The notes under the pieces: model-generated
Seen by the model: the letters and a program-made list of their open reading frames with translations, nothing else
The model's database searches: none
Told to the model about the DNA's origin: nothing
Position numbers and translations under genes: made by a program
Shown: in pieces, positions 27,869 through 36,989 of the stretch
How positions within the stretch are numbered: the first letter of the stretch is position 1
How the letters are laid out: each line of letters starts with the position of its first letter
Source: Bacillus coahuilensis m4-4
GTDB taxonomy: Bacteria; Bacillota; Bacilli; Bacillales; Bacillaceae_K
Assembly: GCF_000171615.1 (NCBI RefSeq)
Contig: NZ_ABFU01000018.3
Coordinates: 26,621-90,620 of the forward strand
Length of the DNA stretch: 64,000 nucleotides
Direction of reading: 5' to 3'

Positions 27869-28014
27869 GGAGATGAGATGTAACCGGGATCAAAGTGAGA
27901 TAGATCTTACACTAGCAAGATCCAACAGTTTTCCCTTTTAAGGACGGGGCGAAGGCTCATGATTGGTTGGAAAGCCGAAAGAGTACAGGAAACTATTATT
28001 AAAACCATAATGCT
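27869..28014 (+). other. Unassigned, possibly structured region upstream of a terminator
   Basis: No credible gene. Inverted repeats are present: GATCTT-N8-AAGATC at about 27903-27922 and GGCT...AGCC at about 27954-27975. The stretch is more GC-balanced than its flanks and ends in a terminator. I could not match it to a riboswitch class I know. Confidence 0.35.
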
Positions 28015-28050
28015 AACGCAAACAGTGCTTTCTTGCTGTTTGTCGTTTTT
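28015..28050 (+). terminator. Terminator before the paa operon
   Basis: CAAACAG pairs with CTGTTTG around a 10-nt loop, with flanking AACG/CGTT pairs and a T run. Confidence 0.8.
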
Positions 28051-28082
28051 TATACGTGTGGATTAATGAAACATAAAATAAG

Positions 28083-28111
28083 TTGACTTTTCTGAAAAAT
28101 AAAGGTATCTT
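28083..28111 (+). promoter_or_regulatory. Sigma-A-like promoter of the paa operon
   Basis: TTGACT, a 17-base spacer, then TATCTT. It lies about 85 bases before paaA; the operator-like palindrome is downstream of it. Confidence 0.5.
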
Positions 28112-28149
28112 TTGGATATGGTATGACACTTAATTTAACACTCGGTAAA

Positions 28150-28176
28150 ATAACGTTATATAAAAATAAGTTATAA
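28150..28176. promoter_or_regulatory. Operator-like palindrome before paaA (candidate PaaX site)
   Basis: ATAACGTTAT is a perfect 10-bp palindrome, followed by a second half-site AAGTTAT. Related AACGTTA-type elements lie before paaX, the ABC importer and the thioesterase-pdh unit. Assignment to PaaX is inference. Confidence 0.4.
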
Positions 28177-28197
28177 AAATATATAGGAGGGGACTAT

Positions 28198-29156
28198 GTG
28201 GGAATGATAACAGACTTCGATCAGCTTTCTGAGGATCAAAAGCATGATGTATTTCTAAAAAAAGTTCAATCAGGAGAAAAAATTGAAGCAGATGATTGGA
28301 TGCCGGAAGAATATCGGCAAACACTGATTAAACTAATTTCTATGCATGGCATAAGTGAAATTATGGGAGCACTTCCTGAAAAAGAATGGGTTCCGAAAGC
28401 CCCATCTATTCAAAGAAAAATTAGGCATCATGGCGAAAGTGCAAGATGAAATGGGACATGGACAGCTTTTACTTCGTGTAGCAGAAGATTTGATGAAGCC
28501 ATACGGGAAGACTCGAGAAGATATTATGGAAGATTTGTTCTCCGGAACATTAAAGTTCCATAACGTGTTTCATATGCCAGCCCCTACTTGGGCAGACGCT
28601 GGAGTCATTGGATGGCTAGTTGACGGAGCTGCTATCATTACTCAAACGAACATGCTGCATGCCTCCTATGGTCCCTATGCAAGAGCATTAAAACGAATAT
28701 GTGCAGAAGAAGTGTTTCATGCTCAGCACGGGGAAGCTATTATTATGGCACTTGCGGAAGGAACAGAGGAGCAGCGTGAATTGATTCAAGATGCAGTTGA
28801 TCGCTGGTGGCCATCGCTTCTCATGTTCTTTGGTCCAGGAGATGCCTCCACGACTGGTACATCAAAACAGGATATTACGATTAAGTATCACATCCGAACG
28901 AAAACAAATGAACAACTACGACAAGTATTTTTTTACAAAGTATATTCCAAGAATGCTATCTCTTGGTTTAACGCTCCCTGATCCTACCATGTACTTTGAC
29001 GAGGAACAGGAGATGTGGATATACCAACAACCGGATTGGTCGGAATTTAGAGAAATTATTCGAAATAACGGTCCGTTATCAAAAGAACGACTCCGTTTAC
29101 GTAAGCTTTCTTACGAAACAAATAAATGGGTGAGAGAGAGTTTAGGCGGTGCATAA
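28198..29156 (+). pseudogene. paaA: Phenylacetyl-CoA epoxidase catalytic subunit PaaA, two frameshifts
   Basis: Three frames join to a protein of about 318 residues, typical of PaaA. The diiron ligand motif is in CAEEVFHAQHGE, with VQDEMGHGQLL supplying the first E-x2-H. One extra A (A5 run near 28420) and one extra T (T7 run near 28928-28934) break the frame; removal gives QRKLGIMAKVQDE and VFFTKYIPRMLSLG. The enzyme epoxidises phenylacetyl-CoA to the ring-1,2-epoxide with PaaB and PaaC. Start is GTG with AGGAGGGG upstream. Homopolymer positions point to sequencing error. Confidence 0.93.
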
Positions 29157-29182
29157 ACATGATGGTGTAAGGAGGGGTGTTG

Positions 29183-29530
29183 ATGAGTTCATTTTATAAT
29201 GAATATGAAGTATTTAGTCGTAAAAACGATATGTCACCGATGCAATATCAATTCAGTTTACTTGCTCCAAATCATGAAATCGCTCTCATTATGGCCCAAG
29301 AGAATTTTATGAGAAGAGAAACAGCTTCAGATATTTGGGTCATTAAGCGGGAGCATATTCGAATGATGAATAGGGAAGAAAAAGAAAGTTTAAAGCGGTT
29401 AGATAATAAAGATTACCGGTTAACCAAGGGCTATGGCTATTTAAAGAAAAAATGGCGTGAATATGAACAAGAGATGTTAGATGAAAAAGAAATCATGTCC
29501 TGGGGAGAGTTGGTGAATAAACGTGGATAA
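29183..29530 (+). CDS. paaB: Phenylacetyl-CoA epoxidase subunit PaaB
   Basis: Encodes 115 residues from ATG 29183 after GGAGGGG. The sequence has the PaaB pattern (YEVFSRKNDMSPMQYQFSLL near the start; ALIMAQENFMRRETASDIWV). PaaB bridges the PaaA/PaaC complex and is needed for assembly. It overlaps paaC by eight bases. Confidence 0.9.
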   Translation: MSSFYNEYEVFSRKNDMSPMQYQFSLLAPNHEIALIMAQENFMRRETASDIWVIKREHIRMMNREEKESLKRLDNKDYRLTKGYGYLKKKWREYEQEMLDEKEIMSWGELVNKRG

Positions 29531-30308
29531 GTTAGCGACCATAGAACTTCTTTATCAGCTTGCAGATGATGATTTCATTCATGCTTACAGAGGATCTGAA
29601 TGGCTCGGCCTTTCCCCTCATATTGAGGAGGATGTCGCAAGTGCTTCTATTAATCAAGACACAATGGGTCATGCGTTTATGCTATATGGACTTCTTAGTG
29701 ATCTTGGAGAAGGAAGTATAGATGAATTGGCACATGGTAGAACAAACAAAGACCAATGGCGAAATGCGATCGTAGTAGAATTACCTAATGGACCAGGTGG
29801 ATATAAGGAGGAGCCGCGCTATGATTTTGCTTTAGCTGTCGTTAGAAATTATTTTTACATCGTAGCTAAATTAGTGAAAGTACATAGTTTAAAAGAGTCT
29901 AGCTATGAGCCTTTAAAAAATATATCCACTAAAATGAGTATGGAACTATTCTATCATCATCTTCATTGGAAGACTTGGTTTGTCCAACTATTCACGGCAG
30001 GTGGTGAAGCAAAAACAAGAATGAGTCAAGCTTTGACTATAATCTTACAAGAAGCAGAAGGCTTATTTGATATGGGAGCATTAGAGTCAAACATTGTAGC
30101 GGAGGGACTCATCTCATCAAAGCAGGAACTCATTCATAGCTTTCAACAATTTATTGAACCAACGTTAAAAAATGCTTCTATAGAAGCACCATTAAAAATA
30201 GATATGAAAATGGGTAATGGAAGAAATAGGAACCACACAAAGCATCTGCAGTCAGCTATCCAGACGTTCAGTGAAGTGTATTCATCTGATCCAACTGCCA
30301 CATGGTAA
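29523..30308 (+). CDS. paaC: Phenylacetyl-CoA epoxidase structural subunit PaaC
   Basis: Encodes 261 residues, ferritin-like and related to PaaA but without a full diiron set. Typical segments are LYQLADDDFIHAYRGSEWLG, NQDTMGHAFMLYGLLSDLG and MSMELFYHHLHWKTWF. PaaC holds PaaA in the active heterodimer. Start is GTG inside the end of paaB. Confidence 0.9.
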   Translation: MDKLATIELLYQLADDDFIHAYRGSEWLGLSPHIEEDVASASINQDTMGHAFMLYGLLSDLGEGSIDELAHGRTNKDQWRNAIVVELPNGPGGYKEEPRYDFALAVVRNYFYIVAKLVKVHSLKESSYEPLKNISTKMSMELFYHHLHWKTWFVQLFTAGGEAKTRMSQALTIILQEAEGLFDMGALESNIVAEGLISSKQELIHSFQQFIEPTLKNASIEAPLKIDMKMGNGRNRNHTKHLQSAIQTFSEVYSSDPTATW

Positions 30309-30325
30309 GAAAGGAGTGAACCAAC

Positions 30326-30802
30326 TTGGATTCTATTATTCTAGCACTCCAAAATGTGAAAGATCCTGAAATTGATTCCATTAGCATCGTAGAGTTAGGT
30401 ATGCTTCACCATATTCATTTGGAGAAAGGTGAGCTTACCGTTGAATTACTTCCAACATTTATGGGGTGCCCAGCTCTAGATATTATTGAAAAAAACGTGG
30501 TAAATGAACTATCCAATGTAAGTGGAGTCCATACCGTTCATGTACATTTTGTTCATTCTACTCCTTGGACGTCCAATCGAATAACGCTGCTAGGAAGAGA
30601 GGGCTTAAAAGAATTTGGAATCGCTCCACCGCCTCATTTTATAGAAGGGGAGACAAAATGGGAAGTAGATTGTCCTTATTGTGAATCACTCTACACAACA
30701 ATGGAGAATTTGTTTGGACCAACAGCCTGTAGAAGCATCCTCTATTGTAAATCTTGTCGCAATCCGTTTGAAGCCATGAAGCCCATTTCTACACTAATGT
30801 AA
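30326..30802 (+). CDS. paaD: PaaD, Fe-S/diiron assembly factor of the epoxidase
   Basis: Encodes 158 residues beginning with TTG after AAGGAGTG. The N-terminal MIP18/SufT-like domain (VKDPEIDSISIVELGML, GCPALDII) is followed by a C-terminal zinc-ribbon-like part with CPYC and CKSC pairs. PaaD matures the phenylacetyl-CoA epoxidase. No paaE-type ferredoxin reductase follows, unlike in E. coli, so electrons must come from another reductase. Confidence 0.9.
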   Translation: MDSIILALQNVKDPEIDSISIVELGMLHHIHLEKGELTVELLPTFMGCPALDIIEKNVVNELSNVSGVHTVHVHFVHSTPWTSNRITLLGREGLKEFGIAPPPHFIEGETKWEVDCPYCESLYTTMENLFGPTACRSILYCKSCRNPFEAMKPISTLM

Positions 30803-30854
30803 TAGGCCATGCCTGTTCAGATAAAATTATTTTGTTAAAAAGGGAGAGATAACT

Positions 30855-31172
30855 ATGATTAAAATGATCGCATTGTACAAACATCCTGAGAACAAAGAAA
30901 AATTTGACGAGCACTATTTCAATACTCATGCCCCGATTACAGCTAAAATACCTGGACTAATAAAAATGGACGTAACGAAAATCGTAGGTTCTCCTATGGG
31001 GGGAGGAAGGAAAGTACTATCTTATGTGTGAGATGTACTACGAAAATCATGATGCCTTTAAGCAAGCAATGAAAACAGATGAAGCGAAAGCATCTGGAAA
31101 AGATTTAATGAGTTTGCGGGAGATTTGGTAACGCTTATGATTGGTGAAGAAGTAAATGAACCAACAGCTTGA
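30855..31172 (+). pseudogene. EthD-family protein in the paa operon, two frameshifts
   Basis: Joined frames give about 105 residues of the EthD dimeric alpha/beta-barrel family: IKMIALYKHPENKEKFDEHY, HAPITAKIPGL, then MCEMYYENHDAFKQAMKTDE and FAGDLVTLMIGEE. Shifts lie near 31010-31020 and near 31112. Ribosome site is AGGGAGAG. EthD-like proteins accompany oxidative catabolic enzymes and may protect or aid them; the exact role is unknown. It overlaps paaF by 17 bases, so it is a genuine operon member. Confidence 0.78.
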
Positions 31173-31935
31173 TCATATAAATCGTTGGATAGAAGGAAAT
31201 ATTGGGATAATTGAGTTAAATCGTCCTCATGTTCTGAATGCAATTAATCGAAAGATGATCAGTGAGATAGTAGAAACTCTAGAAATCTATGATTCTCTTG
31301 AAGAGGTCCACGTCGTTGTTTTAGTTGGGGGTGGACGTGCATTTGCAGCTGGTGCTGATATTGATGAGATGGCAGAAGTGTCAAGCATCGAACTTGAAAG
31401 GCTGAATCAATTCAGAGACTGGGACCGTATAGCGGAAATGAAGAAGCCGATGATTGGGGCCGTACATGGATTTGCGTTCGGAGGAGGGTTTGAGTTAGCT
31501 CTTTGCTGTGATATTCTTCTAGCTTCATATGATACTGAATTTGCTTTCCCTGAAGTTACGTTAGGGATCATGCCAGGGGCAGGTGGGACTCAGCGCCTAA
31601 CCAAATTAATAGGGAAGAATCGTGCGATGGAATGGCTCTTTACCGGTGACAGAATGTCAGCTCAAATAGCCTATGAGTTAGGTGTGGTCAATCGTTTAGT
31701 TCCGAAAGAATTAATTCGTGAAGAAACGTTCAGACTCGCAACCAAAATTTCAACTAATCCAGCAATGAGTGTTCGACTCATAAAAGAATCGGTATTAACA
31801 GCAGTAGATTCTACAATTTTAGAGGGAATGAAATATGAAAGAAAAAACTTTTCTCTATTGTTCTCAAGCGAAGACCAAAAAGAAGGAATGCGGGCGTTTC
31901 GAGAGAAGAGAAAACCTCAATACAAGGGGAGGTAG
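31156..31935 (+). CDS. paaF: Enoyl-CoA hydratase, PaaF-like
   Basis: Encodes 259 residues of the crotonase fold. The oxyanion-hole segments are GGGRAFAAGADIDEMA and AVHGFAFGGGFELAL, with the catalytic Glu in GGGFELAL and a second in the FPEVTLGIMPGAGGTQRL region. It should hydrate 2,3-dehydroadipyl-CoA during the beta-oxidation part of phenylacetate breakdown. The operon position supports PaaF. Confidence 0.85.
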   Translation: MNQQLDHINRWIEGNIGIIELNRPHVLNAINRKMISEIVETLEIYDSLEEVHVVVLVGGGRAFAAGADIDEMAEVSSIELERLNQFRDWDRIAEMKKPMIGAVHGFAFGGGFELALCCDILLASYDTEFAFPEVTLGIMPGAGGTQRLTKLIGKNRAMEWLFTGDRMSAQIAYELGVVNRLVPKELIREETFRLATKISTNPAMSVRLIKESVLTAVDSTILEGMKYERKNFSLLFSSEDQKEGMRAFREKRKPQYKGR

Positions 31936-31940
31936 GATCC

Positions 31941-32714
31941 ATGTATGAAACCATTATTCAAACAGTGAAAAATAGTGTTTCCTATATTACGTTGAGCCGA
32001 CCTTCAAAGTTAAATGCTTTCACAGGGAAGATGAATAGTGAAATCACCAAAGCGATCAAACAAGCAGAAAAGAATCCTGATGTACGCTGCATTGTCATCA
32101 CAGGTGAAGGGAGGGCATTTTGCTCAGGTCAAGACCTTGAGGGTGTAGATCAAGGAATGGACCATGGGGACGTTTTGCGTGATTTGTATTCGCCAATGAT
32201 GAAAGCGCTATCTTCTTGCGGGAAGCCAATCATTGCAGCGGTAAATGGTGTCGCAGCTGGAGCTGGAATGAGCTTAGCGTTAGCCTGTGATTTCAGACTC
32301 CTATCTGACAAAGCTTCGTTTCTTCAAGCATTTATTCACGTTGGGTTAGTACCGGATTCTGGTAATCTCTATTATCTACCGAAATTAATTGGTCATGCAA
32401 AAGCGTTAGAGTTAGCTATTTTAGGAGAGAAAGTACGAGCTGAAGAAGCGTTATCTATAGGACTGGCAACAAGGGTCTTCAGTGAAGAAACGTTTTTAGC
32501 AAATGTAGAATATTTCGCAGAAATGCTGGCCTCAAAACCCACCACAAGCATTGCCTATATTAAAGACTTAACTAAATCAAGCTGGAATTTGTCATTCGAC
32601 TCTTATCTAGAGAAAGAAGCATTAAGTCAAAGGGCCGCAGGAAAAACAGCTGACCATTTAGAAGGCGTCAAAGCATTTATGGAAAAAAGAAATCCAGTAT
32701 TTCAAGGAAAATAA
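31941..32714 (+). CDS. paaG: 1,2-epoxyphenylacetyl-CoA isomerase, PaaG-like
   Basis: Encodes 257 residues, a second crotonase-fold enzyme. The pattern EGRAFCSGQDLEGVDQG and the phrase HVGLVPDSGNLYYLPKLIG are typical of PaaG, with Asp in PDSG where hydratases have Glu/Gly. PaaG converts the ring epoxide to oxepin-CoA and isomerises a later intermediate. It lies five bases after paaF. Confidence 0.88.
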   Translation: MYETIIQTVKNSVSYITLSRPSKLNAFTGKMNSEITKAIKQAEKNPDVRCIVITGEGRAFCSGQDLEGVDQGMDHGDVLRDLYSPMMKALSSCGKPIIAAVNGVAAGAGMSLALACDFRLLSDKASFLQAFIHVGLVPDSGNLYYLPKLIGHAKALELAILGEKVRAEEALSIGLATRVFSEETFLANVEYFAEMLASKPTTSIAYIKDLTKSSWNLSFDSYLEKEALSQRAAGKTADHLEGVKAFMEKRNPVFQGK

Positions 32715-32732
32715 GAAAGGGGATCTATCACA

Positions 32733-34250
32733 ATGTCAAAAGTGAAAGAATCAAATTTTCAAGTACTTGATATGAAACGAGAGCATTATCAATTGCTCAT
32801 TAATGGGGCTAGGGTTGATAGCACATCCGGAGAAACGTATGAATGTAAAAATCCTGCAACTGGAGAAGTTATTGCACATGTAGCGAAAGCGTCTTTAAAA
32901 GATGCAGAGCTAGCCGTTAAAGCAGCTAGGCATGCGTTTGATCATGGGAAGTGGCGAAAGCTTCCTGTTGGAAAAAGAGCTCGCGTTTTAAATAAAATTG
33001 CAGGCATTATGCGTGCAAGATTTGGTGAACTCGTTGAACTAGAAGTATTAAATAGTGGGAAAAGCATAGGAGCTGCACAAGGTCAAGTCATGCAAGCCAT
33101 CGAAGATTTTGAATTTTACGCTGGCGCCAGTGTTGGACATAGAGGCTCTGTAAACAATGTACCGGGGCAATTTCAAAACATCACTGAAAAAGAACCGGTA
33201 GGGGTATGTGCACAAATCATTCCTTGGAATTATCCAATGATGATGGCTGCATGGAAGATTGCACCAGCCATTGCAACAGGATGTTCTGTTATCGTGAAAC
33301 CTGCATCCCTTACTCCCCTTACGGCTATAGTATTAGGAGAAATTTGTGTAGAAGCTGGTGTACCTGAAGGGGTCGTCAATATTTTACCAGGCTCTGGAGG
33401 TACGATTGGAAATTTCTTAGTTGAGCATGAAGACGTAGATAAGGTTGCTTTTACCGGTTCAACACCGATTGGAAAAAACATTATGGAAAAAGCCTCCCAA
33501 ACATTAAAGCGAGTGACCCTTGAGCTAGGTGGAAAATCTCCAAATATTGTGTTTGAAGACTGTGATGTAAATGCAGCAGTAGATGGCTCTTTATTTGGAA
33601 TCTTCTATAATACAGGACAGTCATGTGAAGCGCGATCTCGTCTTTATGTACATGAAGACATCTATGACGAATTTATGGAAAAATTCGTAGCGAAAACAAG
33701 TCGCCTTCAAGTAGGTGACCCGTTCAATAAAGGCACTCATATCGGCAGCATTATTAGTGAAGAGCAAGTCAATGTGATTGACGGGTATGTTCAGTCTGCA
33801 ATAGAAGAGGGCGCAACCATTATAGCGGGTGGAAAGAAGGCTACGGTTGCTGGCTTTGAAGGTGGATATTGGTATGAACCTACCATAATCACGGATGTTC
33901 ATCATGAAATGAAGGTAGTGCAAGAAGAAATCTTTGGTCCTGTCGTCGTTGTCATGAAATTTAAAGATGAAAAAGAAGCGATTGGATTAGCCAATGATAC
34001 AGAATACGGTTTAGGATCTGCCATTTGGACAAAGGATCATGGAAAGGCAACGAGAGTATCAAAGTCCATTCAAGCAGGAATTGTCATGGTCAACTGCCCA
34101 TTCTCAGCGTTCCCTGGGACACCGTTTGGAGGCTATAAGCAGTCTGGTTTTGGAAGAGAGTTGTGTATAGAAACTCTTGATCTTTACACAGAAACGAAAA
34201 GCATTCTTTCCTATTATGGTGGAAAGCCGTTAAATCCATTTGGACTGTAG
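32733..34250 (+). CDS. Aldehyde dehydrogenase of the paa operon
   Basis: Encodes 505 residues, a complete NAD(P)-dependent ALDH: PWNYPMMMAAWKIAPAIATG, glutamate region ELGGKSPN with Glu about 35 residues before the catalytic Cys in NTGQSCEARSRLY, and C-terminal FGGYKQSGFGREL. It lacks the MaoC-like hydrolase domain of E. coli PaaZ. In Gram-positive paa clusters such an enzyme may oxidise the open-chain semialdehyde (the PaaZ dehydrogenase step). Phenylacetaldehyde dehydrogenase is an alternative. Ribosome site AAAGGGGAT. Confidence 0.85.
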   Translation: MSKVKESNFQVLDMKREHYQLLINGARVDSTSGETYECKNPATGEVIAHVAKASLKDAELAVKAARHAFDHGKWRKLPVGKRARVLNKIAGIMRARFGELVELEVLNSGKSIGAAQGQVMQAIEDFEFYAGASVGHRGSVNNVPGQFQNITEKEPVGVCAQIIPWNYPMMMAAWKIAPAIATGCSVIVKPASLTPLTAIVLGEICVEAGVPEGVVNILPGSGGTIGNFLVEHEDVDKVAFTGSTPIGKNIMEKASQTLKRVTLELGGKSPNIVFEDCDVNAAVDGSLFGIFYNTGQSCEARSRLYVHEDIYDEFMEKFVAKTSRLQVGDPFNKGTHIGSIISEEQVNVIDGYVQSAIEEGATIIAGGKKATVAGFEGGYWYEPTIITDVHHEMKVVQEEIFGPVVVVMKFKDEKEAIGLANDTEYGLGSAIWTKDHGKATRVSKSIQAGIVMVNCPFSAFPGTPFGGYKQSGFGRELCIETLDLYTETKSILSYYGGKPLNPFGL

Positions 34251-34266
34251 AGTAAGTAAAGGGAGA

Positions 34267-34292
34267 GACGGTCATGAACGATTATGACCGTC
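34267..34292 (+). terminator. Intra-operon hairpin between ALDH and paaH
   Basis: GACGGTCAT pairs with ATGACCGTC around an 8-nt loop, with only a short T-rich tail. It may be a leaky terminator or an RNA-processing site that lowers expression of paaH-paaJ. Confidence 0.5.
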
Positions 34293-34316
34293 TTCGTTTA
34301 TTGAAGGAGGGATAAG

Positions 34317-35186
34317 ATGGTAAAAAATCTTGTTGTCATAGGTTCGGGTGTTATGGGGCAAGGAATTGCCTATGTTAGTGCGATAGGTGGATTTTACACG
34401 ACAGTCGTTGATATTGATTCATTTCAGTTAGAAAGAGCAGAAAGAGAGATTAAAGGTCTTTTTCAAAAAGGGATAGAAAGAGGAAAAGTGGCTAAGAAGG
34501 ACCGGGAAGAAGCAACTTCTAGACTACTTTTCACAACCGATTTAAAAGCAGCCGTAAAAGAGGCTGATTTTATTATTGAAGCTGTACCAGAAAAACGAGA
34601 AATCAAGAAGCAGGTTTTACAGCAAGTAGACCACTATGCTCCCGCACATGCTGTAATAGCCTCAAATACTTCCACAATAAGCCCAACAGAACTTGGCTCG
34701 TACACACAGCGCCCTGAGCAGCTAATGGCGATGCATTTTTTCAACCCTGTTCATAAAATGTCTCTCGTTGAAATGATTAAAGGTTTAGAAACGAGTGAGC
34801 AAACGGTGGAAGTGGTTCAGATGGTTGCTCAAAAAATGAGAAAAGAAACGGTTGTCATAAATGAGTTTCCTGGCTTTGTGACGAGTAGAATTAGTGCGTT
34901 GGTTGGGAATGAAGCATTTTATATGCTCCAGGAAGGAATTGGGTCGCCGGAAGAGATTGATAGGGCCATTAAGCTTGGTCTCAATTATCCTATGGGGCCA
35001 TTTGAATTGGGTGATTTAGTTGGTCTCGATACTCGTTTAAATAACTTGCGATATTTGCATGAGAAGCTAGGAGAGAAGTATCGACCAGCTCCATTGTTAG
35101 AGCAGTACGTTCAAGCAGGCAGACTAGGTAGAAAAAGTGGCAGGGGCGTTTACGACTACAAGGAAAAGGTGAATAGCCATGACTAA
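34317..35186 (+). CDS. paaH: 3-hydroxyacyl-CoA dehydrogenase, PaaH-like
   Basis: Encodes 289 residues. The NAD-binding loop is GSGVMGQGIAY at residues 8-18. Catalytic His is in MHFFNPVHKMSLVE, and FPGFVTSRI begins the dimerisation domain, which ends LGRKSGRGVYDY. It oxidises 3-hydroxyadipyl-CoA to 3-oxoadipyl-CoA. It overlaps the thiolase gene by eight bases. Confidence 0.9.
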   Translation: MVKNLVVIGSGVMGQGIAYVSAIGGFYTTVVDIDSFQLERAEREIKGLFQKGIERGKVAKKDREEATSRLLFTTDLKAAVKEADFIIEAVPEKREIKKQVLQQVDHYAPAHAVIASNTSTISPTELGSYTQRPEQLMAMHFFNPVHKMSLVEMIKGLETSEQTVEVVQMVAQKMRKETVVINEFPGFVTSRISALVGNEAFYMLQEGIGSPEEIDRAIKLGLNYPMGPFELGDLVGLDTRLNNLRYLHEKLGEKYRPAPLLEQYVQAGRLGRKSGRGVYDYKEKVNSHD

Positions 35187-36378
35187 AGTGGTCGTAGTAG
35201 ATGCGGTTCGAACACCCATTGGTCGGTACAAAGGAGCCCTTAAGGATGTTCGACCGGATGATTTGGGGGCAATTGTGATAAAAGCACTTATAAAAAGAAA
35301 CCCATCAGTCCTACCCTATTTAGTAGATGAAGTCGTCCTAGGGAATGCGAATGGAGCGGGAGAAGAAAATCGCAATGTCGGAAGAATGAGTTCTCTTTTA
35401 GCTGGGTTACCTGTTACGACAACAGGTACAACGATTAATCGTCTATGTGGATCCGGACTTGATGCAATTAGTTATGGTGCAAGAGCCATTTTGGCTGGTG
35501 AAGGAGATATCTATATTGTAGGTGGAACCGAAAGCATGACGAGAGCCCCGTTTGTCATGGAAAAACCTTCGAACCATTTCCCCAGAGGTCATCAACAATT
35601 GCTTGATACTACCATTGGCTGGAGATTTATTAATCCACAAATGGATGAGATGTACGGAACAGACTCTATGCCTGAGACAGCAGAGAATGTAGCATCAGAA
35701 TTTGGGATCACTCGTGAGGCGCAGGATCATTTTGCCCTATTGAGTCAACAGCGAGCAAAAAGTGCGATGGAGAGAAGGATATTTGAAAGTGAGGTAATCT
35801 CCGTTTCTTATCAGGATAAGCGAGGAGAATGGATCGTAATTAAAAATGATGAACATCCTAGGCCACAAACTTCACTAGAGAAATTAGCGTCTCTGCCACC
35901 TATATTTGAAGGTGGAACAGTGACAGCAGGAAATACTTCTGGAATCAATGATGGTGCCTCTGCCCTACTTTTAATGAGTGAGGAGAAGGCTTTGGAGCTT
36001 GGAGTTCAGCCACTTGCAGAATACGTTTGTTCGGCCACGGCGGGTGTTGAGCCAAGAGTGATGGGAATTGGACCAGTATACTCCACTCGTAAAGTGCTTG
36101 AAAGGTCGGGTATTCCATTGGAAGAAATAGACGTAGTAGAACTGAATGAAGCATTTGCTGCTCAAGCACTTGCATGTATACACGAATTAGGACTAAATCC
36201 TTCCATTGTGAATGTTAACGGGGGAGCCATAGCCTTTGGTCATCCACTTGGGGCAAGCGGGGCGCGGATTGCTACAACTTTACTTCACGAGATGAAACGT
36301 AGAGATAGCACATATGGGTTAGCGACGATGTGTATTGGAGTGGGTCAAGGGATATCCATGATTTTTAAACGAATATGA
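35179..36378 (+). CDS. paaJ: Acetyl-CoA acyltransferase (3-oxoadipyl-CoA thiolase), PaaJ-like
   Basis: Encodes 399 residues of the thiolase family. The nucleophilic Cys is in [11 protein letters not shown], the active His in [17 protein letters not shown] and the second Cys in MCIGVGQG. As last gene of the paa operon it should cleave 3-oxoadipyl-CoA to acetyl-CoA and succinyl-CoA. It is followed by a GC-rich repeat array, not a standard terminator. Confidence 0.92.
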   Translation: MTKVVVVDAVRTPIGRYKGALKDVRPDDLGAIVIKALIKRNPSVLPYLVDEVVLGNANGAGEENRNVGRMSSLLAGLPVTTTGTTINRLCGSGLDAISYGARAILAGEGDIYIVGGTESMTRAPFVMEKPSNHFPRGHQQLLDTTIGWRFINPQMDEMYGTDSMPETAENVASEFGITREAQDHFALLSQQRAKSAMERRIFESEVISVSYQDKRGEWIVIKNDEHPRPQTSLEKLASLPPIFEGGTVTAGNTSGINDGASALLLMSEEKALELGVQPLAEYVCSATAGVEPRVMGIGPVYSTRKVLERSGIPLEEIDVVELNEAFAAQALACIHELGLNPSIVNVNGGAIAFGHPLGASGARIATTLLHEMKRRDSTYGLATMCIGVGQGISMIFKRI

Positions 36379-36495
36379 ATGAAAGAGGTAAACCGTAGAG
36401 TGCTTATGGTTTACTTTTTGATTTGGATGTTTTGTAGGGGGGAGTGGTGCGCTGAGGGTGCGCGGTGCAGATGTGCTGGGGCTGCTGCGCGGTGC

Positions 36496-36810
36496 ACAAA
36501 GGATCAAAATGAAGGGTCTAGAGCCCCGCGCCAAGCTCACGCGTTGCACAAAAGAGCCAAAAGGAAGGTTCAGAGCCCCGCGCTAAGCTCGCGCGGGGCA
36601 CAAAAGAGCCAAAAGGAAGGTTCAGAGCCCCGCGCCAAGCTCGCGCGGTGCACAAAGGATGAAATGAAAGGTTTAGAGCGCCGCGCCAAGCTCGCGCGGT
36701 GCACAAAAGAGCCAAAAGAAAGTTCCAGATCCCCGCGCCAAGCTCGCGCGGTGCACAAAAGAGCCAAAAGGAAGTGCCACAGCCCCGCGCCAAGCCAACT
36801 GGCTGTACAA
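36496..36810. repeat. GC-rich ~52-bp tandem repeat array, about six copies
   Basis: The unit reads approximately GCGCGGTGCACAAAAGAGCC, then an AAAAGGAAGGTTCAGAG spacer and CCCCGCGCCAAGCTC, total about 52 bases. Copies differ by a few substitutions. Frames on both strands are open but have the monotonous composition of repeat translation (the Pro/Arg/Ala/Lys-rich frame from 36379 has no ribosome site). It separates paaJ from paaX. The period and A-rich spacer resemble the array at 1977-2195, though the GC blocks differ. Confidence 0.88.
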
Positions 36811-36937
36811 AAGAACAATACGCAAGACAAATAGCTCCCCCCACACAAACCAAGAGTGAATCAAAATATCTTACTATCTTTCAGAAAAATATAAAAATAC
36901 ACCTATTTCCACCTACTTTAGTATGGTAAAATACTAT

Positions 36938-36958
36938 ATAGACGTAATAAAAGCGTTA
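36938..36958. promoter_or_regulatory. Operator-like element before paaX
   Basis: On the minus strand TAACGCTTTTATTACGTCTAT shares 17 of 21 positions with the element before the ABC importer at 40257-40277. It begins 52 bases upstream of the paaX start, consistent with autorepression. Confidence 0.45.
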
Positions 36959-36989
36959 TACGATGAATACAAGATAGTGGGGATGCAGA

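Noticed and set aside
27869..28014. Riboswitch for the paa operon
   Set aside because: A terminator separates it from paaA, but a later promoter is present and no known aptamer consensus fits.
36496..36810. Possible CRISPR array
   Set aside because: The whole 52-bp unit is repeated; there are no unique spacers between constant repeats and no cas genes anywhere in the window.
36319..36864. Six overlapping open frames, including a 151-codon frame directly after paaJ
   Set aside because: All run through the 52-bp GC-rich array; GC-rich repeats suppress stop codons. There is no ribosome site and no protein-like variety.
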